From positions 186,417,947 through 186,481,946 of the forward strand of contig CM030366.1 of assembly GCA_017893485.1 (NCBI GenBank): 64,000 nt of DNA. The letters are read 5' to 3'. The translations under genes and the position numbers were made by a program. The DNA comes from Hemerocallis citrina. Lineage: Eukaryota; Streptophyta; Magnoliopsida; Asparagales; Asphodelaceae. Positions 35,276 through 46,700 of the stretch are shown here, piece after piece (positions within the stretch are counted from its first letter, which is position 1; each line of letters starts with the position of its first letter). The notes under the pieces are model-generated. The model did not search any database. It saw only the letters and a program-made list of their open reading frames with translations, and was not told the DNA's origin.

Positions 35276-35919
35276 GGTGACGTGGCGGGTCACGGGGGGC
35301 ACCTGTGTGCTTCTCACAGGTGAGAGATCGGGAGAGAGGTAAATGAATATAATCCCATATCTGGATTTGAAATGAATAAAATAATATATAAATATAATAG
35401 CCTATGATCAAGAGTCACCAATTCGGTTAACCACCTTTTGAGAGGCAGCCTGTGGTGGGCAGTTGTACTGCACAATATCTAATTTGTCTTCTAAAAAATG
35501 TATAAATTGTCTGAGCTAGGGGCAGGGGCGTTACAGATTGTAACTCTTGAAAGATATATCTTTGGAGGGTATATATGTGCTTGTATAAATTTATATAGGT
35601 GATGGTAAAGGAAGTGGATTTGTGAACTTTTTTTAATTTTGGAATGTATAAAGCAATGTTATTGAGTATGGGGTGTGTGAGTGTGATTGTTTGTGGGTTT
35701 TGATGTTTTTTTTGTGTTGATGTATAATTTGAAATTGTTGATCAATTAGAAAATGTTTCGAGTTTTGATGGTTTAGAGATGGTTGAAGTGTATATGTTGG
35801 AAACAGTTAAATTGGTGAAGTGCAGTTGAGATATTTGATGGTTTGTTGAAGTTGAAGTGAAGTGAAATGGTGTGGACTTGTTGTATACAGGGCAGACTGC
35901 AGTATTAGTTTCGAATGGA

Positions 35920-36427
35920 ATGTCTTTTGCCTAAACTCGCTTTCTCAGAAAGTGAGTCTAGTATTAACCTCGTCGCTTTCTGAGAAAGCGACTATAAAGT
36001 CTGTATATGTTGTTTCTCAGAAAGTGAGTCTTGTTTTATCCTCCCCACTTTCTGAGAAAGCTAGTTTGGAGTTGAGAGATTTCTACAACCTAAACTGGCT
36101 TATGGAAATTTCTCAACTCAATAGTCGTTTTCTCATAAAGCGATTGAATTTTGCCTAAACTCGCTTTCTGAAAAAGCGAGTGTAGGCAAAAACTCGTCGC
36201 TTTCCGAGAAAGCGATTGTTGTGCTAAGAGATTTCCAGAGGCTAACTAGTCTCTGGAAATTTCTCAACTCAGCAGTCACTAACTCAGAAAGCGAGTGTAG
36301 GCGAAACCTCCTCGCTTTCTCAAAAAGCGACTATTGAGTTGAGAGATTTCCATAGACCAGCTGGTCTCTGGAAATTTCTTAACACCACAATCGCTTTCTC
36401 AGAAAGCGATGTGGTTTCTCAACACCA
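35920..36427. repeat. Array of short palindromes CTCGCTTTCTGAGAAAGCGA
   Basis: About ten imperfect copies of a palindrome centred on TTTCTGAGAAA with GCGA arms lie here in irregular spacing, alternating with a repeated spacer (GAGATTTCCA...CTGGAAATTTCTCAA). The array adjoins the right inverted repeat of element E, which carries related palindromes. Confidence 0.85.
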
Positions 36428-36963
36428 CAGTCGCTCCTTCAACCGCACTCTTTTTCCTCAAATTTTCGATTGAACGATCTCTTGGATATTGGGGTTTAGG
36501 GTTTTCAGAGCATGAATAGAGGGAGTTGAAAGTGTGAAAAGAGATCGTAGATGAAAGATGTGGAAGATCGAAACGACTAAGGTGAGGATTTTTGGGTTAA
36601 TCGACGAGATGAGATCGACGAAATGGATTAGGGTTTCGGGGTTAGAAGATGAAGAGGGAGATAGAGAGTTGAAATAGAGAGTGAGGTCGAAACAGCGATT
36701 TTGGGTATTAAAAACCCCCAAACGACACTCGCTATCTCAAAAAGCGAGTTTGGGAAAAATCCCATCGCTTTTTGAGACAACGAGTCTTGGCCAGGGAGAA
36801 ATCAAAAAACACCCAAGCCTCACACTTGCTGTCGCAAAAAGCGATGAGATTTTTCCCAAACTCGCTTTTTGAGACAGCGAGTAGGTCGGTTTGGGAATTT
36901 TCAAAAAACATAGGTCAGTTTAGGAAAAACTTTCAAAAGGAGGGTCGTTTTGGGAAAAAATCC
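36427..36963 (-). repeat. Right terminal inverted repeat of element E
   Basis: About 537 bp that match the left arm in reverse, ending GGGAAAAAATCC directly before the duplication copy GGTACCATA. This arm is uninterrupted and shows the empty site of the left-arm MITE. Confidence 0.9.
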
Positions 36964-37050
36964 GGTACCATAATCTTTTTGAGTTTTCATTTTTTGAGAT
37001 ATCATGTCATTTTGTGTAGAGGTAAAATCTAATCAATTACCAATTCCTAA

Positions 37051-37676
37051 GAGCATCCACTGTCGTTGCCAACAAAATTTGCATATTTAGCAATTGGGAA
37101 TAGCAGTAGAAAGAGAAGCGGTGCTATCGTTGCTGCTAAATCTGGTAAAATAAAAAAAATAAATTCATTCAGACGAAGCTTCATCCTCCGTCCAAAAAAA
37201 AGTTAAATGGCATTTTCGTAATAATCTGATGGCAAATTTGGTAATAATTTGGTTTTTTATTTGTTGGGAAATGGTGGGACGGCTGAAGGTATGTTGTCCC
37301 ATATTTGTTTTAATTAAATAATTTATAATGGTAATTTTGGTAATATTTTGGATGGCATTTTCATAATTACTTTATATAAAATAAAAAAAAACGAAGGAAG
37401 TTCATCTGTCTCTTTTTCTTTTTTTTTCTTCGTTTCGCCTGCTTTAAAAAAAAAGGGAGAGACAGAGGATGTTCATCCGTCTCTTTTTTTTTCTTCCCTC
37501 AAACGGATGAAGATCATCCGTCTTCTACTTTTAGCATTTCCTCAAACGGATTTCTAAGTTTAGCGACGTACTGTTCACTCCTATTCTAACATATGGGTTT
37601 TTAGCAAACGACTGTGAGTATGTTTTCTAAATCAATTTCCATTTTTTGGGTTTTTAGAAAACGACAGTGGATGCTC
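37051..37676. mobile_element. Tourist/Harbinger-type MITE, copy 1
   Basis: The ends GAGCATCCACTGTCGTT and AACGACAGTGGATGCTC are inverted and are flanked by TAA on both sides (37048-37050, 37677-37679), the 3-bp duplication of PIF/Harbinger elements. 626 bp. The interior holds several GGATGAAGATCATCCGT-like palindromes. No coding capacity. A related element lies at 57134-57812. Confidence 0.85.
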
Positions 37677-37849
37677 TAAATATACATTGTGCACAGCTAG
37701 CTGTTTTCTATTTATTTAACGTGTTAAATGGGTTGGGCATTTTGGGATTTTTTCCGTACAGACCCACTTTAAAAATATTGATCAAACTGACCCACTTCTA
37801 AAAATATTTACTCAACTGATCTAGTTTTGGATACGTCAGCATAAAACAC

Positions 37850-38860
37850 TATTAATAATAACGACATCTGTTATTTTGATGTTGTTATTGCCAATAACAG
37901 CACCTAGAAAAATAAAAAAATTGTTGTCGCTATTGATAGTAACGACATCAGTATATCTTGCATTCACTTGGAAAATATATGATTTGAGGAAAAAATTGTA
38001 AGTGAAAATCATTTATAACTGATGTCGCTATTCCCAATAATGACATAATTAGCCTGATCCGTTACTGGCAATAACGACATCAGTACAAACCACTTTGTAC
38101 TCTAAATTTTGTGCAGGTCCATCAACTTCATGCCTGATTTTGACATTGATACAGCTAGTATATCTCAAAACTCAAAACATAAAAGTTGTAGATCTTTTTC
38201 TTGGCGTTCCATAGCATTTTGAATCATCTCAATTGGAGTTCAGATGATAAAGTTATGCCCATATTATGTAGCGATGTCGAAATTGTCCAGGAAAAATTTT
38301 AAGTGAAAATCGTTTATAACTGATGTCGTTATTCCCAATAACGGCATAATTAGCCTGATGTCGTTATTAGTAATAATGACATCTGTGTAATCCACAATGT
38401 ACTCCAAATTTTTGGACAGTTTCGACATCGCTACGTAATTTTGGCATAACTTTATCATCCGAACTCCGATTGAGATAATTCAAAATGCTATGGAACACCA
38501 AGACAAAACTCTATAACTTTCATGTTTTCAGTTTTGAGAGATACTAATTGAATTAAGGTCGAAAACATGTTAAAAGTTGGTGCACCTACACGAAAATTGA
38601 AGTATATTGTGGATTGTACTGATGCCGCTATTGCCAATTGCTGCATCAGACTAATTATACCGTTATTGGAAATAGCGGCATCTGTTACAAGTGATTTTCA
38701 TTGACAAATTTTTTCTCAAGTCATAGAACTTCTAAGCAAATGCAATATATATTGATGTCGTTACTTCCAATAGCGGCAATGGAATTTTTTTTTACAGGTG
38801 CCGCTATTGGCAATAACGGTATTAAAATAATCTATGTCGTTATTGCCAATAACGTTTTAT
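37850..38860. repeat. Palindrome array and 185-bp-arm hairpin inside element A
   Basis: Palindromes of the form GTCGTTATTnnnAATAACGAC recur about ten times. Within them, 38112-38297 and 38405-38592 are inverted copies of each other (for example GTAGCGATGTCGAAA and its complement at 38413-38433; TTCCATAGCATTTTGAAT and its complement), about 185 bp per arm around a loop of roughly 100 bp. A transcript could fold into a long double strand. Confidence 0.8.
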
Positions 38861-38863
38861 GCT

Positions 38864-41800
38864 TAGGGGTGGCCGATCATACCGAAATGAGCCAACCGAC
38901 CAGTTTTCCAACCGAACCAACCGATTCGGTACCGAAAAATTCGGTTATCAAAAGTATGGTACAGTACAATCGTACCGAGTTCTAAAATCCGGTTCGGTTT
39001 CGGTATGAATATGGTTCAGTCGGTATTTTACCGTACTGTACCGAATAACCCTATGACACATTGCTTTTTAGACCTTGTCATGCCCCGCTTTCCACTATAT
39101 GGAAATACAGGCGCGCAACTGAGGCCCAGCGAATGATATACATCATCCTTAAGCTGTACAATTATAAGCTCAACAAGATCTTTATAACACATTCATGCAG
39201 GCAATATAATAATCACATGAGCTGAAAATAGAATAATCATCATTTGGATAATACATCAACATCGGGTCAAGATGCTCGGAAGTACAAGGTGCTAGAATTA
39301 AAATAATATGATAAGCAGTTCGCTATAACAACTAGATAAAATAGCAACTGAAAGAAAAACAACATGAAGTAGTAAGGAAGCAGCAACGATCGTCTAGAGA
39401 GTCTACTCGTCGGGTCCATCAGTACCTGTATAATTATTAACTCAAAGAAAAATAAAAAAGTTCCTGTTAGAGCAAGTTTCGGGCAGCAAGTAGCAACAAG
39501 CAGAAAAAAAGGTAGTATAACAAGATATAATATGGAAGAAACAAGAAGTAGAAGTACAAATACAATATGGAAGTAAACAAAGAACTGGGACAATATGATC
39601 ATGTAAGTAATAACTGTAACTAGTGTATTCTAGACTTCAAGGTATAAGCAACTGATAACCTAGGCTCAGTTAATCGATAATCTTGTAATCAAGGATCGAG
39701 AGTCTTGTAATCAAGAGTCATGTAATCAAGAATCATGTAATCAAGAATTAAGAGTCATGTAACGAAGAGTCATGTAATCAAGAGTCATGTAATCAGGAAT
39801 CATGTAATCAAGAATCAAGAGTCATGTAATCAAGAATCATGCTTAGTGAAGATCTCAAGTTTATCTGTTTTATTAGCTTATCTAATGTACGCAATCCTGT
39901 GTCCCATACCACAAGTTCGGTGCATATCAATCATGTGATGTTTAGACTTAAGTAGTGAATTCTATAGGATTATGTACTCGGATCTTCCAATGATAGTATC
40001 AAGACATGTAATCATGAATCATGTAATCGAGAATTATGTAATCGAGAATTGTGTATTCAAGAATCAAGAATCAAGAATCACTATTTCGGGAAACACGGGC
40101 CCCCTTCCAAGTATACTCCCCTATATTGTCCACAATTAAGTCGTACCCTTATAACCCCGGCTTGTTATTCTTTTATACTTAATTATGAACATGCAATTGG
40201 TACGACTAGTGGAACGGTGTAATCAAATAGTTTAGTCAGGAAAAATATCAAGTACAGTAATCATGGACATGAGACGTAAAACGAATACATGTATCGAGAG
40301 TAGTTATTATAGAATTATCAAGTGGTATAAAATGTATGCTATCAACTTATTATATCTATGCAAGTTATTATTACAAGAACAATAATACACTCAGTTCATT
40401 AAATATGAAAAGTAATGGGTTTATATGCAAAAACGTAGAGATGAATTTTTAGACAACTTGACATATCTACATTCAAATTCACTTTCCCGTTGTTGCAGAA
40501 AAGCAAATCCAATTCCGTCAGAGATTCTAGAAAGTAGACTCTCTTCCGGTTCTAACGCATATTCACACGATACATTCTAGAGACAGTAGTTATGCGTACA
40601 AATTCATTCTTCGCTGGTTTCGATGTTTCGCGCGCATTCTAGAAATTCAGAGTCACAATATTAGAATTGCGATATCTCACAATCTATATATCGGATTAAG
40701 AAACTGTAGGATGTTCCGGATATCTAGACTCGAAGGGCTACGATTTTCATGCAGAAAGTTTTTCGATCTAGTATCGGGAACATGGTCAAATTCTCAGTAC
40801 AAGATACCGTTCGTAATCCCGTGCAGGTTCAGAAATTCACGATATGTCAGTACTAAAATCGCGATATCTCACAATCTATACATCTGATTGAGAAACCGTA
40901 AGATGTTCTGGATTCGGGACTCGATGGGCTACGATTTCCACATAGAAAATCTTCAATCCAGTATTGGTAACATGGTCGAATTCTTAGTGCAAGGTCAAGA
41001 AATTTTAGAGATAGTAAGGTTGAATATTCGATATTCGATAACACGATTCGAAATGTGTTAACAGTTCACTCTTGAGTTGATATAGCATAGAACGAGTGAC
41101 TAGAATGGAACTTGACAATAAAACATGATGATAACTAGACTACTTGCCACGAGTCCAAGAAAAATGCTTGTACGAGAACAAAAAGAGTGTACAAGATACT
41201 TGCCTTATAACATGACGATTACGGTGGTGGTGTTAACCACGGAAAGAATAAACGACGTCGGTAACGGATGGCGGCACAACAGCGGTAAGAATGGTGGCAA
41301 GACGGTAGCGAGCGAGCAATGGTAGCAATGGTGAGCGATGGTGATAAGCGATAACAACAATGAGGAGATGGCGCGGCATCGGGTTATTTTTCGGGGTTCA
41401 CGGGATCGTAGAAGCGGAGTCGTTAGCTCGAAGGTGGAAGGTAAAGTGGAGCTCGGGTGTTGCTTGAGCTCTCGGGTGTGAAGAAGGCAAAGGAAGAGAA
41501 GGAGAAGTGAAGAATGAGAGGTTGATGTGTTATGCATGTGTGTGAATGCATGCATATATATAGAAAGAAAGGCATAGGAGTGTGCTGCATGTGTACAATT
41601 AGGGGTGTAGAAAAATGAGAGCATAGGTTAGGAAAAATGAGAGTGTAGGGTGGAAAAATGAGAGTATAGGATGGAAAAATGTGAACATAAAATGAGAACA
41701 AGGAGGAGAAGTCGTTGAGTTAGGCGTAGAATTAGGCAGGATTAGGATTAGGATTAGGATAAGGATTAATCAGGGTTTAAAATTTGTATTTAAACTCCGA

Positions 41801-42613
41801 TCGAAAAATCACAAAATTATGGAATTGATCAGAAAAATATTCTGGCTTTAGATAAAGAGTCCAAAGAGAAAAATAAAACTTATCTGAAAATTGAAGTACA
41901 AAAATTCACGTAATAAAATACATACAAATAGAATAGGGAGTTACAGACCTCTTCAATATGGTGTTCTGATCTTGATTATTATACACTGGGAGGATTCTTC
42001 AAATTGAAAAGAGTGCATGAAAATATGCAATTCTAGCTATGTAACTAAATACTGCACTTATTAATCGAAGTTGAACATGCCTGAACCATCTAATTTGGTT
42101 CGATTTTATCCCTAACTGTGCTGCCTTTAGTTTCTGAGCACGTAATCAGAGGCTTAATGACTTAAAAGGATTGTGTGAAGATTCTAATCAAAACCCTGGA
42201 ATAATTTGTTATTCATGATAATAGAAAGGCATATCATTTCTTATAGTGTGTTTCTACTTTCTGCACATTCACCTCAACGTTCCCATTCCCGTTGTGCTCA
42301 TTTTGTGGAAATCTTGTTTCTTAATTGCACTGTTGTTAGAATTTTAAAGCATGTGTAAACTTTGCACTTCAATCTTATGGGTATTTTTGGAATAACACTA
42401 CACTCTAGTACTGATATTTGCTAAGATATTTGTTGGGTCACATTTGGTATAACACTAATACCGAATCGTACCAACCGAAGTAGTCGGTATACCGAAGTTT
42501 CGGTATACCGAAATTTTTGGTTGGTAACGGTTTCCATATTATCAAACTGAACTAGTTTGGTATGGTAATGGTACAATGTCAAAAAGTCCGGTACCGTACC
42601 GAGCCCACCCCTA
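38864..42613. mobile_element. hAT-type element nested in element A and split by a solo LTR
   Basis: It starts TAGGGGTGGCCGATC and ends GAGCCCACCCCTA and is flanked by a perfect 8-bp repeat TTTATGCT (38856-38863 and 42614-42621). The interior is rich in CCGAACCGGTACCG-like blocks, as in plant hAT MITEs. Excluding the solo LTR at 39076-41945, about 875 bp remain and nothing is encoded. Confidence 0.88.
39076..41945. repeat. 2.9 kb solo LTR, gypsy type
   Basis: The segment begins TGTCATGCCCCGC and ends GGGAGTTACA, flanked by a perfect 5-bp repeat GACCT (39071-39075 and 41946-41950). No retroviral protein domains are found. Inside are a minisatellite built on TCATGTAATCAAGAA (about 39680-39840, again 40005-40080), two ~190-bp tandem units (about 40640-40800 and 40830-41000, sharing GCGATATCTCACAATCTATA), and a short GGATTA repeat near 41745. 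Confidence 0.85.
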
Positions 42614-42808
42614 TTTATGCTGACGTGTCCAAAACTGAATCAGTTGGATAAATATTTTCAAAAATAGGTCAGTTTGATCAATATTTTCAAAAGGTGGGTC
42701 AACACGGAAAAAAAATCGCATTTTGGTGCGGCAAAGTTTGGGATGAGGGAGGGTACGAAGCACAAGTATTATGTTATTTTATTTTTGATTTGTTTGTTTC
42801 CTTTAGCC

Positions 42809-43703
42809 GAAAATTTTGCCGTACTGACCCACTTTTTGAAAAATTTTGGCGTCATGTTCCACTTCCAAAAATAATTAGCGATCTGACCCAATTTTGGACA
42901 CGTCAGAATAAACCGTTATTAAAAATAACGGCATAGGTTATTTACGTGCCGTTATTTTCAATAACGGCATCTATTTTACATTTTTTTACCATGTCGTTAT
43001 TTGGAATAACGGCATCAGTATATTTCTCTTACAAGTGTGAATCTTCTAACTTTAAAAAATTTTAAGTGTGAAAAAAACTTATAAATAATGTCATTATCCC
43101 CAATAACGACAATCGAATGACTGATGCCGTTATTGGAGATAACGGCATCAGTTATATATAAATGAACTCTTGTCGTTGTTTGGAAATAGAGAGGATGAAT
43201 AATAAGTTAATTTTTTTTATAAAAAAATAATAACTGATGCCGTTATTTGGAATAACGACATCAATTATAATTTTTTTAAAAAAATTAACTTATTCGTCAG
43301 AGAAGATGAATAATAAGTTACTTTTTTATAAAAAAAAATTTATAACTGATGTCGTTATTCCATATTGAGAATGCCGTTATTCAAAATAACGGCATCTGTT
43401 ATATTGTTTTTCACACTTGCAATTTTTTCTCTAAATGGAGACTACAAGCCGTCGAAAAACAAAATAACCTATGCCGTTACTCTAAATAACGACATGACAC
43501 TTTTTTTTAAATATAGAAGCCGTTATTGAAAATAACAATAACGGCACGTAAATAACCTAATGGCACGTAAATAACCTATGTCGTTATTTCCAATAACGGT
43601 TTATGCTGACGTGTCCAAAACTTGGTCAGATCGCTAATTATTTTCGGAAGTGGGTCAGAGCGCCAAATATTTTCAAAAAGTGGGTCAGTACGGCAAAATT
43701 TTC
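42809..43703. mobile_element. MULE (element B), palindrome-rich, next to the SEIPIN gene
   Basis: A perfect 9-bp repeat CCTTTAGCC (42800-42808 and 43704-43712) flanks inverted ends starting GAAAATTTTGCCGTACTGAC, about 190 bp each. The ends have the same three direct repeats as element A (GACCCACTTTTTGAAAA core), then ACGTCAG. The middle is about ten palindromes of the type GCCGTTATTGGAAATAACGG. 895 bp, non-coding. The right duplication ends 50 bp before the SEIPIN start codon. Confidence 0.93.
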
Positions 43704-43762
43704 CCTTTAGCCCATGTCCAACACGTGATTCCCAAATTAGTCTATCATCTCACGTCCTTGCC

Positions 43763-46700
43763 ATGGCTTCCCAGCTAAAAAAAACTAACAAACCATTCAT
43801 TCCTTTATTCATTCCTTCATCCCTCCTCCCTCTCCCTCTCCCTCTCCCTCCCATGGAAATCCAAAAAATGGAAGAACCAACATCCAATCCCAATTCATCC
43901 TCCGATCTATTCTCAGATTCCTATGATTGCTCGAATCTTAAAGCACAGAAGGAGGAGGAGGAGGAGCATGATGAAGAAGAAGGAAGAGGAGGAGGAGGAG
44001 AAGGAGAAGCAGCAGAACCCATAAAATCAAGCCGCTCTCTAGACTCCATCGACCAATGCCCTCCCCTCCCCTCCTCCCTCCGCCGCCGTCGATCCTCCTC
44101 AAGATCCGCGTCCATCTCCCAAAAGCAAGAGAGGCGCTCCACCCTTGTCTCGAAGAACAACAACCAAGAAGAGGAAGCAGCGTCTTCCAATTCCACTCTC
44201 ACATTCTCTCACAACATTCCAGAACCTTCCATCTCCACCACCTCCGACGCTCAAACCGTCACATCCCCGCCGCGGAACGAAACCCAATATAACAACAACA
44301 ACAACAACGACGACGGATCGTTCCTCCTCTCCATCGCAGGGATCGTCGTCAAGGCCGTCGTTTTCCAGCTCAACTTCTTGGTCTCTTGCTTCACCCTTCC
44401 CGCCAAAATGATGTACCTCTCCTTCTTGATAGTCCACGACCCCTTCGGAACGATTCGCAATTCGGTAAATTTCGCAAAGGACAGAGTTTTATGGGTTTGG
44501 AATGGTTTCAACCAGAGGCTCTGCCCGGTGGCTCTGGACAAGAAGCTGGTGGTGAGATTGGCGTTTGGCTGCTTCTGGTCGGCCTATGTTGGTTTCGTCT
44601 TGTTTGGGCTTTTGATTGCCGCGTTTCTGGGCGGGAATCTGCTGGTGAAGTCAGTTCTTGAGGAGCCGGTGAAGATGGTGAGGGAGTTGAATTTTGATTA
44701 TACGAAGCCGAGCCCGGATGCTCTGGTGCCGATTGATTCGAGTGCTGTTGGGTGTAGTTTTGATTGGATTGGGAAGGAGGAGGTTGAGAGAAAATTGGGT
44801 GGGAGGGTCGTGCCGAGGGATCGGAGGTTGAAGTTGCTTATCTCATTGAATATGCCTGAGTCGGATTATAATAGGAAGCTTGGGATGTTTCAGGTATTGC
44901 GTTTCGTGTTGTTTGTTTGCTGGGATTTCATTAGAACTAGCACTTGAAGACCATGTGCTAACTAGGTACTAGGATTTGTTAACCAGTTTTAGCATATTAA
45001 CAACTTTTTCTTTTTCTTTTTCGTGTGAACATATATAAGTTAGGTCATTCTTCAACATTGTTGGTTGTGGGGTGGGTTATAGGAATTAAGGTAAAATGCA
45101 TAATTTACTAAAAGCACAATGGTACATTTGAGCCTAGTTGAGCCGAGTATCTTGATGCTCGAGCTCAGCTCGTTAAGGAATCGAGCTCAGTTTCAAGCTC
45201 GAGCTCGTCTCGAGCCGAGCTTTGACCGAGTTCGAGCCGAGTAGCTCGCGAGGTTAGCCTAAAATCACAAAATGCCCAAGCTCGAGCTCGGCTCGTTAAG
45301 CTATCTGGCTCGATTTTCGAGCTCGTCTCGAGTCGAGCTTTGACCGAGCTCGAGCCGAGTAGCTCGGTTCGTTGGCACTTTGCAGCCCTACTAATGATGC
45401 AATTTGGTGACTAACTAATATTCGCTCACCTTCCTCTAGATAGTTTGGTTACACTCTCATTCGCTCACCTTCGTATCCGTCAGCCAATGCATTTTTTAGG
45501 GTAATGAGCTTGATATAATTATTTTCCCTTTACATTTTTGAGTGTGGTTTTAACCTATTATGTTTTAGATCATCGATTTGAACATATTTTGTTATTACAA
45601 TGTCATCTCTAAATGTCTATGCGGAGACTTACTTTTCTCTTTCTTGTGACAAATAGGAACCTCTTATTTGCTGACTTCGTATATTTTCGATTAATGATGT
45701 TAAGTTAGAATGAAAACAATCCCCATCAGAAAATGAATGTATTGATTATTATTGACAATGAAAATAATGTGTGGAGTAAATAAATTGTAATATTTGATAC
45801 CAAGCTTATGTAGTTTAGGGTTATGGGACTAGAGAAATAGGGATTTGGTCCTATCTTGGTGCATGTAGGATCTACTTGTTTGTTCTTCCTTTTTTTTTTT
45901 TTTTTTGCTCGGAACAAAAACAGTAAAAACAGAGGATTACTGAAGGAAAATTAGTATTCTGTGGTTGCTAGTTAAAGGGATTATGGAATTCTTTGATTGG
46001 ATATAGTAGAGGACTAGTTAGTTTTCTTTGCTTTTCAGATCCATAAAAGAAAGAAGGATGAAAAGATAGACAAGACCTAAATTTTACACAGAACACACTT
46101 TTAAACATTATTGTTCTTTTTGACCTCTAAATAGGGTAATAGGCTTAAGTATAAGCTAAAAATAATAATACAATGGGACTCTTAATTTAAAGAAAACATT
46201 TATTACAGTTATTAAGGGCCCAAATTTTTACATACTGAACTTGATTCATATATCTACGAAGTAAAGTATGTCTCATCCTTCAACTCTTCTAATACTAATA
46301 AATTCAAATTGTGTTATAAAATACTCAGATTGTAGTTAAGGAAGCATCTTATAATTACAAAACAGATTATATCAAATTTATAAAACGTTCAATATGTCCA
46401 TTGAAAACATCTTGATACCTTTAAAATGAACTCTCCATATTCTCCTTCAAATATAATTTTGACGGGATGGTCTAAGTCATGAAGTTCAACTTTTTTGTTC
46501 AGAATCTAGTAGTTTAATGCTTCCAGTCGATTTTTGTAATCTGTCGAATTTGATATGAGTACTGAACGTGTTAAATTATAACACAAACCTCTATTTCACA
46601 AATAATCAGACTTATTCAAAACTATGTCAGTGTGCCACATATAATCATAGTTATTCAAAACTAAGATAGACAATTTGTTTTCCCTTAATACTATGACCTC

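Larger units (their letters stand above)
30593..35535 (+). mobile_element. TRIM-like non-autonomous LTR retroelement, split by a solo LTR
   Basis: Two LTRs of about 490-545 bp start TGTAACACC and end GCGTTACA and enclose only 262 bp (31087-31348). A perfect 5-bp duplication GATTG flanks the element (30588-30592 and 35536-35540). The internal part begins with a primer site close to that of tRNA-Met and ends with a G-rich polypurine tract (AGGGGGGTGTC). No protein is encoded, so it depends on enzymes from another element. The right LTR is interrupted at 31637-35275 by an unrelated solo LTR. It lies inside MULE element E. Confidence 0.88.
31349..35535 (+). repeat. 3' LTR of the TRIM-like element, in two parts
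   Basis: The LTR runs 31349-31636 and continues at 35281-35535 after a 3.6 kb solo LTR and its 5-bp duplication. It contains a longer (TA)n tract (31373-31431) than its partner. The intact 5' LTR shows the undisturbed sequence GGTGACGTGG at the insertion point. Confidence 0.9.
26206..36963 (+). mobile_element. 10.8 kb MULE (element E) carrying a PMD gene
   Basis: A perfect 9-bp direct repeat GGTACCATA (26197-26205 and 36964-36972) flanks inverted ends of about 535 bp each, counted without a nested MITE. Long inverted ends with a 9-bp duplication define the Mutator superfamily. The first ~90 bp at each end are three imperfect ~28-bp direct repeats (core CCCAAACTGACCTAC), followed by palindromes of the CTCGCTTTTTGAGACAGCGAG kind. 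The interior has a decayed plant-mobile-domain gene (27834-30057); I see no MURA-type transposase or Ulp1 protease. Nested inside are a hAT MITE (26611-27107) and a TRIM-like element (30593-35535) that contains a solo LTR. Without these, the element is about 5.3 kb. Confidence 0.88.
37746..42717. mobile_element. MULE (element A) with a nested hAT element and solo LTR
   Basis: Ends of about 105 bp are inverted (GATTTTTTCCGTACAGACCC at the left), flanked by a perfect 9-bp repeat GCATTTTGG (37737-37745 and 42718-42726). Each end has three ~28-bp direct repeats with the core CTGACCCACTT and then ACGTCAGCATAAA. Inside the left end lies a palindrome array and a long hairpin. No gene of its own is visible. 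Its right part is interrupted by a hAT element (38864-42613). Without nested insertions it is only about 1.2 kb. Confidence 0.9.

Noticed and set aside
41745..41770. GGATTA repeat resembling a telomeric repeat
   Set aside because: Only about four units, and the plant telomere unit is TTTAGGG. It lies inside a solo LTR.
35920..43600. Regularly recurring short palindromes considered as CRISPR-like arrays
   Set aside because: The repeats are imperfect, the spacers are unequal and themselves repeated, they lie inside duplication-flanked plant transposons, and there are no cas genes. The DNA is eukaryotic.
43921..44541. Several open frames opposite or overlapping SEIPIN exon 1
   Set aside because: They mirror the biased Ser/Glu/Asn-rich coding sequence of SEIPIN exon 1 on the other strand or frames and show no domain.
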